NCBI RefSeq assembly: GCF_964355755.1
Contig: NC_092675.1
Location: 1,183,001-1,247,000, forward strand
DNA from: Antedon mediterranea
Lineage: Eukaryota; Echinodermata; Crinoidea; Comatulida; Antedonidae
Reading direction: 5' to 3'
Length of the DNA stretch: 64,000 nt
Shown here: positions 23,801 to 36,100 of the stretch, piece after piece
How positions within the stretch are numbered: the stretch's first letter is position 1
Layout of the letters: each line of letters begins with the position of its first letter
Notes under the pieces: generated by a model
What the model saw: only the letters and a program-made list of their open reading frames with translations
Database searches by the model: none
Told to the model about the DNA's origin: nothing
Position numbers and translations under genes: made by a program

Positions 23801-26800
23801 ATACTTACTAGATAGAACAGTTAATAAAAACATATAATCAACAAATGATATAAGACCACACTCTCCAAGATTGAAAAAGATGCTGTTTTCTTTCAGAGAA
23901 ATGTACTTCTGTTTAAATGTCTGTAAGCAACAAAAGCATTAGTATAATGTAATATATCTAAAAAATAGGAGATAAAAAATCTCCCTTTAATCATTAGATG
24001 CTACTGTAGGTGCTGATAACTGAAACGAAATTTTGAATTCATGAAAAAGTTTGTAATATTCAATAAGATGTTGACATTTTAAACTTGAGCCACTTTAATA
24101 TCTATTTTTGCCTGCTTTTGTACTTAAGTTCAACATGCAGATTATTAATGTTAATTCAATGTTTATGTTAACGTAGATATTTTTTTCAAGACTAATAAAG
24201 TATGCATGATTCTTTTTGTTTTTAATCTACCAGAAAATGTATTATCGTCCATATTATGACATCATGCATTTTACTGATTTTCATGAATTTGCTTTTATAC
24301 CAGAATAAAAACATAATTTTTCAGAAATGCAGATAAACTTTAAAAAAGTGAATTTAAAATGTGTGTTTTCGTAGTCCGACTAGACTACAAAGCTACTTGT
24401 CTAAAAGACATTCTGCATAGCATACTCTGTGAAACCCATAGACAGTACTAGACCATCAACTGTATAGACAGCAAGTGATTCCAACAAGAGAAGGGGGGGG
24501 GGGGGGAGACACTCAAGATGGTCACCGTAATTAAATAATTTAATGCTTTAAGCATATAAAGATTTTTTCTTACAGATTAATATTCTAACTATACCAGGTA
24601 TACAAGGTATTATTATTAATTAGCATAACCCATACCAGTTGCTATTTTACATTTGAATCCATAACACCAAAAGCGATACCCATTACCAGTGTGTAATTCA
24701 TAATTGATCTAGACTTGCCCCTAGTCTTTCAAATTAATCATAATAAAAATTGTCAATATTTATTTATATTAAAATATATTGCTTTAAAAGAATTCTGTTT
24801 TAGTGAATTTAAAAATAATTTGTGTAAAGAAATGATATAACAAACTAGCATAAAATCACAGAAGAAATTGTAATTTGGTAACTACCTTATGATTACTATA
24901 CCTATTTTTAGTTTGTTTTTATTTTCCCTGTACATACTTTTTCTCTTGTTGCATCCTCTCTTTGGTATGAACTCCCACAATCAACCTAACCTCCTACAGT
25001 ACTCATTTCGAAAGATACTACATTTTAATATATGTTCTTTAAATTGCACATGAGCTAGATTTGTACACTGAACCTAGAGTTTATAGAAGACTTGTTCTAC
25101 CACCAGAACCATGGAGTGAGTGAGTCTCAAACCCTTGCCAATGTTATGGCTACGTAATTACAGTTCCAATTTCTTAACCGCTCGGCCACTCACGGTGTTG
25201 ACCAGTGTATAGTACTTCTGGCCAAATAACACTAATCGTCGAATTGTAAGCAATGAATACTACAAACAATACAAACTAAAGTGAAAGCTTTTTAAAATAA
25301 AACATGCTGTATTAGTATAGAAAAAACAGAACACTACAACATTTTTAATTAAACAAAAACATATAAAATCTAATATTTACAAAATCAGGATTAATAACAA
25401 CAATTAGATATATTGTGAATTTAAGAAAAACATCACTACAGTATAAACTGCAAAATTTTATAAAAATAAATTATTTTTATATTTTACTAAAAAAAAAATG
25501 CAAAAAAACAAAGAAGCAATAGGGTCGTGTTGCAATACTTTTGATTTTAATAAATTATAGTGTAGCTGTATAGCTTTAAAAAATGAATGTCCACTTTCCA
25601 AACTTAAAAAGTACTGTATAGTATAATGTATTTGACTATACTGTATAGGATTTTTTATATACAGCAGAACATCTGCCTGCATGAATAATGATAATAATAT
25701 TTATTTATTTTTGTAGGCCTAGCATCTAAAAGAAAGCCGGAGTAAAAAATATCCAAATGATCAAATATACAGCCTACATTAAACAACATAATTTTGCGGA
25801 CGTTCCACTTCTCTTTGATAGTAAAAGTTCCATTCTAAGTAGTTATTATGAATATAAACAGACAGGCAAAGATGCTTTAAATATAATTATTAAAAATAAA
25901 TAAAATATGCCGATCTGTGTTGGGAAATTTGGGTAGGTGGTTAAAATTGGAAATTTCAGATTGCCTCGTCTGCCTCATGCTGGCTACGGCCCTAATGAAT
26001 ATGCTATATTCATGAATTTTTTTTTAATGAAGTCTAGTTGCTGTCATTTTCATTCTACTCTATATAATAGTTACTTTGTTTGTGTGTGTGCAGCATTTTT
26101 TTTTTTGTGAAACATTATGAGGCTTTTTTTAAAAACCTTGAAATGATTTAAGGATTTAGGCATATAGGATACTTTTTTACGCTTGAATGTTTTGATGTTA
26201 AATAATATTAATTTGTATAATACTGTATTCGCTATTGTTGAAGGATAGTTATAATAAAAGTGGACATTCGTTAATAAGATATATATAGACCATGTAACAA
26301 GAAACACACAAAACAACCGATACAATTGAAAATATATATAAAAATATAACAATATTTAGTTTAATAAAAACATTTAATATGTGTTGTGAAGAGTAATATC
26401 AGTATAAAATATACATGGTCTATAGAATGAGATAAAAAAAAAGATTTTTTTGATCAGCTAGATGCTTTGGAAAAAATTACAGCAAAATAAAAGCTATGTT
26501 TTTTTAATAAACACAACAACCCAACAAACAAACCTGTTGGAACGTCGCCTTTTCATGTCTTAATTGCTATAAATATTTGGGTGAAAATTTATCAAAAAAT
26601 TACTGATTTGTGTTTTTAAAAAAATGAAGCAAATTTTTCAGTATACTGTATTTGATAAACCGATATTAAGATTTCATAAGTTTGTAAAAGTAAAAAAATC
26701 ACTAATAAAAATAAAAGATATAAATAAATATATAAAATCAGGGATTTGAAAGATATACTTTTTAAAGATTGAAAAATAAAAATTAGTAATAAAAATAGAA

Positions 26801-29012
26801 TTATTGAAAAAAAAGAAATTGTTTACGTTTACATTCCTCTGGTATCATAAAGGAAAGTGGGCTTATTTTACTCATTTTACTTTATATCCAACTATGTCCT
26901 GTCAAAGAATATGGGGACATAAGCGTACTGAAAGAAATTTGACCAATCATGACGCGATAGAACATTTGAACTGTCGCCTGTGATTGGTCAAGTTATTTAC
27001 GTCCTGCATCATTGTGTTGCATCCAAGTAGTAACCAAACGTAACATAAACAGTACAGTAAGCAAGCATAATTGTTAGTGACAATGCTATGGCTTTCGTAT
27101 CCAATCTGCAGACACTGTTTCAATCTTATTAGATCTCGTCAGTGATATTACTCTTTTAAGAAAGACCAAAATGATTTCCCAAAAATACTGGTTTCCAGAA
27201 TACATTTAGGAACAAATTTCTACAAATATCTGTTTCAGGGAGAATTTACAGTATTTATGGAGCCATGTTTTGGAATAATCGATTAAACTACTTTTTTCAA
27301 TCTACTGAAAATCAAGAAAATACAATTATATTAAAAAAAACTATTAAATGAATTACCTTGGGTGAAATTTTGATGAATTGGTCAAGCCCAAGCCCTGTAA
27401 TTATAAAAAAAAAACCATATAATCCTCCTGATGTAATGATGAATTCAGAGTTAAAATAACAGTACATTGTGGACTGTCCCACTGATTATGGAGGTGATCT
27501 ACTGCAAAATTATTCTTTTAGTAATTGTCCCCACTTTGTGGAGAAAGGGCTACTGTCGGTTTATCCAGGTAAGCAGGCACGAATTAGACAAAAGTAATTG
27601 GAAAATTTTAATTGATTAAATTGTTGTAATTATATAAATAATTTAAATAACAAACATAAACAGTGTAATATTATTGTTCATGATTTAAAGCTCTGTGATG
27701 TCTCCAAATATGACATCATCATGTCCATATTTTGGCACATAAAGTGTGATAGTGTAGTAGACAGAGCATTGTGACTTTTATTCCACAACTACCAAAGTTG
27801 TTTGTGAAATTGAATAATTATCACATGTAATGATTTTTTTAAAGTAATTTCATTCTCATTGGCTTTAATAATTGAACAGCTCACCATCAGGCTGTTTTTC
27901 ATCAGGTGTAATTGACCTTATGAAATCTTCTGGGGTCATAAAGATCTCGGAATCTCCGTGATCATCAACCATCTTGATCGTAGCAAAGTACCGAAAGATT
28001 TTATCGGGGGTTGAATAATGGCGGATACGATTTTCATATTCTATTATCTAAGGAAATAAAGAAAGAAACATCTAACATGTAAATTATAACTGAACAAATC
28101 TTAAAAAGATAAGGTTTATTTTCAAATACCATTATATCATTATTATAATATACACACTTTAATGAGCAAAACAAATTTAAATAAATATATAAGAAAGATT
28201 TAAAAGGGAAAAATGCAGACTTTAGCACAATAACAAACAATCCTGCCAAAAACAGACAAATATGGAAACAAATTGTGGAATGATGGAAAACATTTTCAAG
28301 AAGATATTTGATACTAAATGTTTCCAGGGTGAATGACCTGAGGAAAATGCTGCGTTTCAAAGAATTTTTTATACCTTGCGATCTCGGAATCCTGTCCTCT
28401 TCTTTCCTTTGTCTTGTCCATCTTCCTCTTCAGAATCTTCACCTTCTGACAGATCTTCATCCTTCTGTTCCTCATCAGATGTTTCTGTTACTGTTTTATC
28501 TACAGAGGCTTGAAGTGATCTTAAATAACAAAAGTGAGAAACTCAACAGTTATTTTCAGAACTGCAAACAGTACATGGTGTATCGTTTCAGCAATTAAAT
28601 ATCATAGAAAGTCCATTTATTTTGGGCATGTTCTGGCTGAGTTACTTTCCCGGGGCTAATTATCACTAACTTTAATGGGGAGGTCATCAACTAAACTAAA
28701 TCTTAACACAGGGTCCTTTAAAAGTCATAATTTGTTAGTATTTACTGTTTATTAGAAATTCATACTGATGATTCCTGTTCAAATAAAATAATACAGTATA
28801 AAAAGTGATGTGCTGTTAAATTCATAAATTCTTAGAATTTACCGTTTAATCGAAATTGAACCCCCTATGATTCCTGTGCCAGCACCAATCAAATAGTATA
28901 GAAGGCGTCGTCTATTTTGAATTTCATGATGGTGTTGTGTTATGCATCTTCTACCAAGTTTTGGAACTTGTGTTAGAACGCAATAACCACTTCTTAAAGT
29001 TCTTGCAAACAT
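20820..29012 (-). CDS. MICU1: Mitochondrial calcium uptake protein 1 (MICU1)
   Basis: Eleven exons on the minus strand: 29012-28843, 28519-28375, 28047-27885, 27394-27357, 23920-23809, 23047-22965, 22722-22522, 22214-22074, 21814-21706, 21455-21366 and 20968-20820. All phases agree and give 466 residues (human about 476). MICU1 is the calcium sensor in the intermembrane space that gates the MCU channel. Visible: basic N-terminus with RRR at 34-36 and a hydrophobic stretch 37-55; acidic linker then [33 protein letters not shown]-hand 1 at 223-234 ([12 protein letters not shown]); [13 protein letters not shown], specific to MICU1; EF-hand 2 at 415-426 ([12 protein letters not shown]), where the usual Gly at position 6 is Asn; C-terminal MWKCAK with the Cys used for dimerisation. 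A poly(A) signal lies at 20723-20728 (minus). It is divergent from MCU. Confidence 0.96.
21515..21612 (+). repeat. Short direct repeat, two copies
   Basis: A unit of about 42 bases (AGGGTTTCAGAAGAGATTAT then TAACCATTTTGTTAGG) is repeated twice in a MICU1 intron. Confidence 0.7.
23105..23735. repeat. 90-bp minisatellite, about 7 copies, SINE-derived
   Basis: Units of exactly 90 bases (start points such as 23161, 23251, 23341 and so on to 23701), containing ATGTGGCCAAGGATTACC and CAGCCTCTAACCCATGCC. Units alternate between GGATTACCC and GGATTACCT. It is in a MICU1 intron. A long plus-strand frame through it exists only because 90 is a multiple of three. The minus strand joins a tRNA-like head at 23700-23765. 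Confidence 0.95.
23700..23765 (-). mobile_element. tRNA-like SINE head next to the 90-bp array
   Basis: On the minus strand, AATAGCCAAGCGGTTAAGGC is an A-box of the tRNA-Leu/Ser type. A B-box-like GGGTTTGAGGCTG follows where the 90-bp array begins. Confidence 0.65.
24493..24507 (+). repeat. Poly-G tract
   Basis: An uninterrupted run of about 14 G in a MICU1 intron. A similar run lies at 20613-20628. Confidence 0.9.
25037..25200 (-). mobile_element. tRNA-derived SINE (Leu/Ser type)
   Basis: On the minus strand GAGTGGCCGAGCGGTTAAGA is a clear A-box and GGGTTTGAGACTCACTC a B-box, followed by a body with GGTTCTGGTGGTAGAACAAG. A second copy is at 32355-32518. Confidence 0.75.
26935..27021. mobile_element. 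MITE family 4 fragment
   Basis: GACCAATCATGACGC, AACTGTCGCC and GTGATTGGTCAAGTTATTTA form the interior inverted repeat also seen at 51745-51884 and 43341-43737. Outer ends missing. In a MICU1 intron. Confidence 0.55.
27541..27597. mobile_element. MITE family 3, one end
   Basis: Contains TGTCGGTTTATCCAGGTAAG followed by CAGGCACGAATTAGACA. In a MICU1 intron. Confidence 0.6.
27687..27768. mobile_element. MITE family 1, copy e (truncated)
   Basis: AAAGCTCTGTGATGTCTCCA at the left, GATAGTGTAGTAGACAGAGC at the right, interior GACATCATCATGTCCATATT. It lies about 117 bases from a MICU1 exon. Confidence 0.7.
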
Positions 29013-30187
29013 CTTTTTTCATGGAATGTACAGTTACATCTGAAATCAATATATTTGGTACTATTACATTAATATTGTATATTATGTCTTTTAACATATT
29101 AAAAGTAATCTAGGGCATTTGACAAAGTGATTTAGTCGGTTGGAAGTATATATAACCTTCGGGATAACAGACAATCAGCAACGTCCATGGACCTGGTTGT
29201 CTTTCCGACCCCCCCCCCCCCCCTTCCCCCCCCTACTTTGGCAATAAATGGTGAGTAAAGACGATTTTATCAAAAGCGCATCTATCTAGCCTGGCACTCA
29301 ATGTAAACAAAATAATGCAAGCATTTTCATCTGTCACCTCTACATACTCTATAGTCTAACAAGTTACAAGGCTAGATGTTTTTAGCTAGCCTATAGTAGC
29401 AGACGGTCAGTTTATATGAATATGTAGCTAGCCAACCCTCTCTAGTGACTAGTCCAGCCTAGAGGCCTAGCTTAGCTAGACTCGAGTAGGTCTACCTCCT
29501 CCTCCCCTCTAGATATAGCCTACTAGGCCTAGGCCTAAATACAGAACCGGCCTAGGCTAGGCTAGGCCTTAGGGATCTCCGGCCTTAGTTAGCCTTTATT
29601 TACATCCAATGGCTTATATTATTCATTATACTACAAACTTCTGACTAATATATCTGTTTATAATCAGTAACTTTATAATTGGTCCGAAAACAAACAAAAA
29701 AAGGAAACACACCTTATTTTTCTCCCAAATCCATTACTAAAATCATTGTTTTCTGTTTACAATAACAGCGCCACCAAGAGGTAGGCATGGAACAACCAAC
29801 ATTAACAACAACCATATCCGCCCACAAACAACTGCAACAACCAAAAGAAAATAATTCACGGTTATTATTTTTGTTGTAGGAAAGGTACGTATAATTTGTG
29901 GTTCTTATCACTGAAAACATACAATAATAAAATTACCAGTTGAAAACATCATTAGCCTAGGCTAGTTAAATTGGTTGCTTCTATTTCACTTGTTGAACAT
30001 ATTCAAGGGAGGAGAATCGACTGCTCACCCACCACACACACAGTACAGAGAGCAGCAGTCAAGGAAAAACCTATTGAAAGTAGCACGGTAAATGTGGCCT
30101 CGCCTCCAAAATTTTGTTCAAAAATAAGCTAGTTTTATCCTTATTTTATTTGCTACCCTACTTTCAGGTGGAGAGGTCCTTTTAGAT
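29013..30187. promoter_or_regulatory. Divergent MICU1/MCU promoter region with likely 5' UTR exons
   Basis: The two start codons face away from each other across 1175 bases. Both first coding exons begin with a splice acceptor inside the 5' UTR: minus strand TTGATTTCAG 20-30 bases before the MICU1 ATG, plus strand CTACCCTACTTTCAG ending at 30167. So each gene needs an upstream non-coding exon here. A candidate MCU donor is AGCACG/GTAAAT at 30087-30088, and a candidate MICU1 donor is CAACTG/GTAATT near 29934 (minus). No TATA box is evident. Part of the region is rich in TAGGCCTA/CTAGGCCT words (29370-29590), and a poly-C run lies at 29212-29233. Confidence 0.6.
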
Positions 30188-33100
30188 ATGACTGGAAGAA
30201 TGATCGTGCGTGATATCTGCTTCAGATTTCAACCTTTGCATCAAATTATACTGAAGAAAAAGGTAAAAAAAAATGAGGACACCGATTGATTGATATCAGG
30301 ACACTGATTGATTGATATCAGGGGCGGATCTAGCATTTTGAATTAGGGGGAGGGAAGGTGGAGGCGCATACTTTGCGACAGGAGCTAACAAACCTTGGAA
30401 GGGTAGAGTGCCAAGGGGTCTGACATTATAGCACATTGCAAGAACAATGTACAAACATTTCATACCGTCATTTTCAGATACACTCTACACTCAGTGTAGG
30501 GTCTTTCACACATGTTCCGGCATCATGGTTCCGGTACGGAGAAGCGAACACCAATGTTTCATTTGAGTGGTGTGAATGAGTGGTTGGGGTCAAAGTTGTG
30601 ACAGGGAAGGGCGTGTGGTTAGCAGTGTGTCCATGCATGTCGATTTCTTTGAGTTGTTCCGAAATCAACTATTTTAAAATTGTTAATTAACGACTAAAGG
30701 ACACAATTTAATAACAATACAATGCTTAGTTCCTTGTTATTAAATCCTTTATAACTTTTGTTACTTTTATATTTTGTATTTTTTTTACATTTTCTTATAT
30801 ATACAGTAGGCCTATTGTAATTTAATTTATTTTAATTACTCTGGACACACCTTCACTGAAGAAGTGTGCCACTGTTTCTCAATGTGTAATTTCCAAATAA
30901 ATTATTATCAGCAGGAAATTGGTTGTTTGTTATCTCTAATTAACTAAATAATTAATGACTTTAGAGATAAACAAATTTTCCTTATTACTAATTAGCTATG
31001 AGTAGTGGTATATTATTTACCAATTATAGCAAATTAGGAAACTCATAGATAGAAAAGATCAATTCAATCCATGTGGAGGAATTATAAATAGTTTTTTGTA
31101 ACTAAAAAAGATCGAATAATGAAGGCTAGCTCTACCAAACAAATTCATCATAGCATTTTTCTGAAGTGGAATTCTATTACTTATTATTATTACTTATCCA
31201 ACTGGTACAATATAACCATTGACAGCGTTCAGTATTGGATTTGGTTTTAAGGTCATTTTCACAATTACATTTACTGGTACAATGGTGTATTCAACAATTT
31301 ACATTATTATTACAATTTCTAATGAAATGTTAATGGTTATTTTGATTAAAGATCCATATAATGTATTTCTCTAGGCTTAATTATTTTTTAGTTATAAAGT
31401 CTAGATTCATAAAAGCATTATTTGGGCAAAACTACTTGATGATAAAGACAAAAAGGTTGAATTACAGCTATGCGCATATTGGGAAAAGATTGGCACATAG
31501 CCGCATGGAGCATCGTGGAAACGAACCATTGAGTTGCGATTTTATTTTCCTGAGCCGGACCGTAGCAGGGGTGAAATGAATGAAATCACTGTTGATATTG
31601 TTCAGGTTTTATGCAGAATTTTGAAATAATTTGTATTAATTAATAATCATCACTGACTGGCTGATTTAAAATGTTCAATTACGATTTTATTGTAGTATTT
31701 TTCTTTATACAGTCAACTCTCCCAATACCGGACTCTCTGAAAACCCGAAACTCTCCTACTACCAGACTTTTCTTGAAGTCACAAATTCATTTTTACCACT
31801 AAAAATGCATTCCTAATACGATACTTTTTGAAACAAAACACATTTGGCCAGCCCAAAGGTGTCTGGTATTGGGAGAGTCACATTTGGCCAGCCCAAAGGT
31901 GTCTGGTATTGGGAGAGTCACATTTGGCCAGCCCAAAGGTGTCTGGTATTGGGAGAGTCACATTTGGCCAGCCCAAAGGTGTCTGGTATTGGGAGAGTCA
32001 CATTTGGCCAGCCCAAAGGTGTCTGGTATTGGGAGAGTTGACTGTAGATAACGAACACTATTCCTGGTATGCAACACAGAGACCATAGTTTTATTTACTG
32101 TAACTAGTTTTTATTTATTTATTTTTTTTTTCAGGATCTTGCTGTTACACCTTTCAGGATTTCCTCTGCTTTCTATTGTACAACATCAGTTAACCAAGGT
32201 TAGACTTTGTAATATTATTTTGTTATTATTTATGTATTGGATGGCCTCTTCAGTCAAAGGCTGGCCTCCCAGAGGGCCCAGTTATGAACAGTTGCTGTGT
32301 GTGCGTACTACCTGTAGACCGAGGTATCCTCTACTTGCTTGAAAGATGTACTGGATTCTTTAAATTGCACATGAGCTAGATGTGTACACTGGACCTATGG
32401 TTTATAGTCCTTATCCAAGAAGACCCGTTCCACCACGAGAACCATGTAGCTAGTGAGCCTCGAACCCTAGCCGATGTTATGGCTACGTAATTTCGGTTCC
32501 ACTTGGCCACTCACTTGCTGTTGCAAGAAAAATTACAATTTTTATGTTTTCATGTGAATATTTACTAGTATATTCATGTGATATTTTAATTACTCAGATC
32601 AATATATGATCTGCACGATGCCCTTTACTTTTTCTAAGGCATAATTAATGCATTGCTTCTTAAACTATGTTCTACTTGTGACTACAACATGCTGACTTCT
32701 TGTAACTAAATGACATTTGTCATTAAATTGTTCTCTGGAATTGAGACAATAAATTGATGACCGTGCTGTTTCAACATTCAGAATGTAAACAGATTGCAGC
32801 TTAACTAGGTTGAATATTCTATGTCCTTGAAAATTTGAATAATACTGTTTACTTTACATACATTAATATTGTATACTGGTAGCATTACAGTATTTTATTT
32901 TAGCTATCAATTGACATCCATGTACATGTTCATGTTTATTGTGTATTTACTCACAAATGACAAAAATGTTATTTAACAAATTCTGTTTGAAAACATTACT
33001 GACTAAAAAGAACATTATAGTTCTAAAATGCAACAAGAAGTTTAAATTCACTAATTCCCCTAGAATTATTGTATAACTACCGGTACCCATAAAATCAGAG

Positions 33101-36100
33101 GGCCTTTGACCTTTTTTTTGTTTCTAGTGTAAAGGATCTTTCACACCTGTCCCGCCACGGTTCTGGTCCGGCGCCGGAAAATCCAATCGAACGTCAATGT
33201 TTCGTTTTCACGCGGCTACGTGCATATCGATTGGCGCATAGCCGCGTGAAAACGAAACATTGATGTTCGATTCGCCGGACCGGAACCATGTCGGAACAGG
33301 TGTGAAAGACCCTTTTACCTCTAAAATCAAGGAAGATCGAGTTTAATTCTATCAAAATACTGATGGAACCATTTTGGAATCATTTCATCGCCCCTGGAAA
33401 ATGATAAAAATAAATAATTTCATTTTAATAATACCGTAATTCTAAAAATGAACTAACTTTTCATCATTATTCAGAAACTTTACAATATGGCAATATTTAA
33501 ATATACTGTAAAATATAAGTTATACATGATCGATACTATGTATTTATTAATAATACTAAGATTCTGGTTGAAATGACTTGTATGTATTAGAATAGTGATG
33601 TTGAATGATTAGTCTTGCTTTAATATAGGAACATCAACATGTTTTCTTATAGACATACTGTATACTACATAAATATATCTACAGTAAGTAAAGCTCCAAT
33701 TGCAATTTACGAATTCATTGAACAAATCAATCATTCATTAAAAAAAATGTACATTTATTTATTGCAATGCCTGTTATGATGGTGTAATGATGATAATAAC
33801 GGACTAGATCTTTACCATACTGATTGCATACTTAGGCAGGATGCTTTACCCCATTGCCTCGTCATTCGGATGGGATGTAAAACCATTGGTAGACTATTCG
33901 AAAAGGGTAGGGGATCGTCTCCCGGTGTGCTGATCTGGTAGGCGCTGCACAGCTAGCTGCCGTGTGTCTGTGGAGGACCTAATCCGAATTTCTCCAGTTA
34001 AGATTGAGGACCGAGAATAAATACAAATTTACCATTTATTTTTATCTCCAACAAATTCTTGTAGGTTTCTTAGTATTAAAAATGCTCTAATGATATCAAT
34101 AATCTATCTAATTAAAATGTGAGTAGTTCAATATCATTTTAATAATTAACTTGAATTGAGATAAAGTTCACAGTTTGAGGAAGTTATTATTGGCTTTAGG
34201 GATCTGCAACCTGGATGGATGAGGGATTTTAAACTAATTATAATCTCTCTATTTAATAACCAGCTAATGACAATTGAATTTTTAATGTAGTTGTCCAAAC
34301 CATATTGTCTAGATTAAGGCATCTATTTAATTACCAGAGCCAAGAAGTAATTGTGCTCAGATAAAAAAATTCATGGACCTGTAACATGATTTGAACTAGT
34401 GTATTTCGTGCCTAGCTTACCTGAGGGCGCTCTGGTAATGGACTATTCCACTATCCGACGGGGGTGTGGTATTTTAATATACTAATGTTCTTTTTTTCGT
34501 AATGTATTCTCTTCGGAGAGTGAGACTAATGTTGGTTTATCCAGGTAAGCGGCAACACCACTGTTGGTTTGTGTAATTACCCTTGGATTGAAAGCATGTC
34601 AGCCACACTCTACTACTATTGATTTATAAAAATACCATTTACAGAAAAATAGCACAATTTATGTGATGTGACTGTCTGAAAAATCTGGAACTATTATAGG
34701 ATTTGACCAATTACTCTAGGATTAGTACAAGCAATCTCTCCTCCCCCCCCCCCCAAAAAAAAAATCAAACATAGCAAACCCCATTTAACCAACATTAATG
34801 TTATTGAATTAATCAAAACAATTTAGTGTATGAGTTGCTGTGGACATGATCTCTATCTAGATACTGTATAATTCAGCTTGTAACTAGTATAAATTATATT
34901 TAGATACTGTATGTAACTACAGTAGTATAAATTATATTTTACAACAAAAGTCAAAGCAATAACAAGAAAATCCACAATAAGCACATACTTGACTTCTTAA
35001 TGAATTCAGTAAGTGTCACAGTGTACAGTCGTTGAGAATCCCTGCATGGCATACTAAACTGCAATGACGTTGAGTTACAGAAATAAATAAATTGCAGCAA
35101 TAATCTCAAGTGGACTCAATTACCATCACGCATATTACGGTACAGAAGCAAATATTTATCATAATTTTTGATGAATTTTGAACATATTTTAAAGACAATT
35201 TGTGAAGATGTTAGGGGGAAAACTTGAATCTGTAGTTTGGAGTTAAGGCGCCAGGGAGGACATAATCCAATTCCAATGTTGGACAAATAAGTGAATTGAA
35301 TATGAATTCTGAGCATTTTTTAGCTGATAGTGATAATGATGATAATTTTGTTAGCATACACATTACAAAGATCGCTTTTGTTGTTTTTTTTATGATAACA
35401 GTTGAATGCTATAAGAGACACCTTTAGGATCCAACAGGGTGTCTCCTTGTTTTACTATGGTTTCCTCTGAACAAGGATGTGACGTCCTATAAAGAGGATC
35501 AATCAAATGTTTAATACTAAACAAGTATTGGAAGGGTTTATTATCAGCAGCCATTTTAGTACACATAATCTAGCTTGTTTTGTATTCAAGCTATCCTATT
35601 GTACTCCATGTTTGTATAGCATATTGTAATACTTGTTTTGATGATGATATTGATGATGGCATTGTTCTATTCTTCTACAGTAACTATTTGTTTGATCTAC
35701 ATACTAGTAATGTATTATTTATCAAAGCTAACTAAAATAATTTGATAACACTTAATACTGTATGTATATATATTTCCTTCTTTTTATGTTTCTTTAAATA
35801 AAAATAAATTCATATTTTACAGTGTTTGAAGGTGATGTTAACGTTCTTGGGTCCAGTTTAAGGTTTATAAATGAAATTCTTTCTCACAGTAAATCTATAT
35901 CCCTTGAAGAAGCAATTTTACAGTACTGATTATATAGAATAGTACGTAGGCCTATCATTAGTACTGTACACTGGAGTATGCAAGTTATAACATAGAATTT
36001 GAACAAATATTGACTAATGTACTTCTCATGTGTACTTTTATAATACTACATCTACAATTTCGTATTCAATTCAATTTAACAATATATCTTATTATACACA

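Noticed and set aside
31828-32088. Plus-strand frames with Trp-rich repeats
   Set aside because: Translation of the 40-bp array in a transposon.
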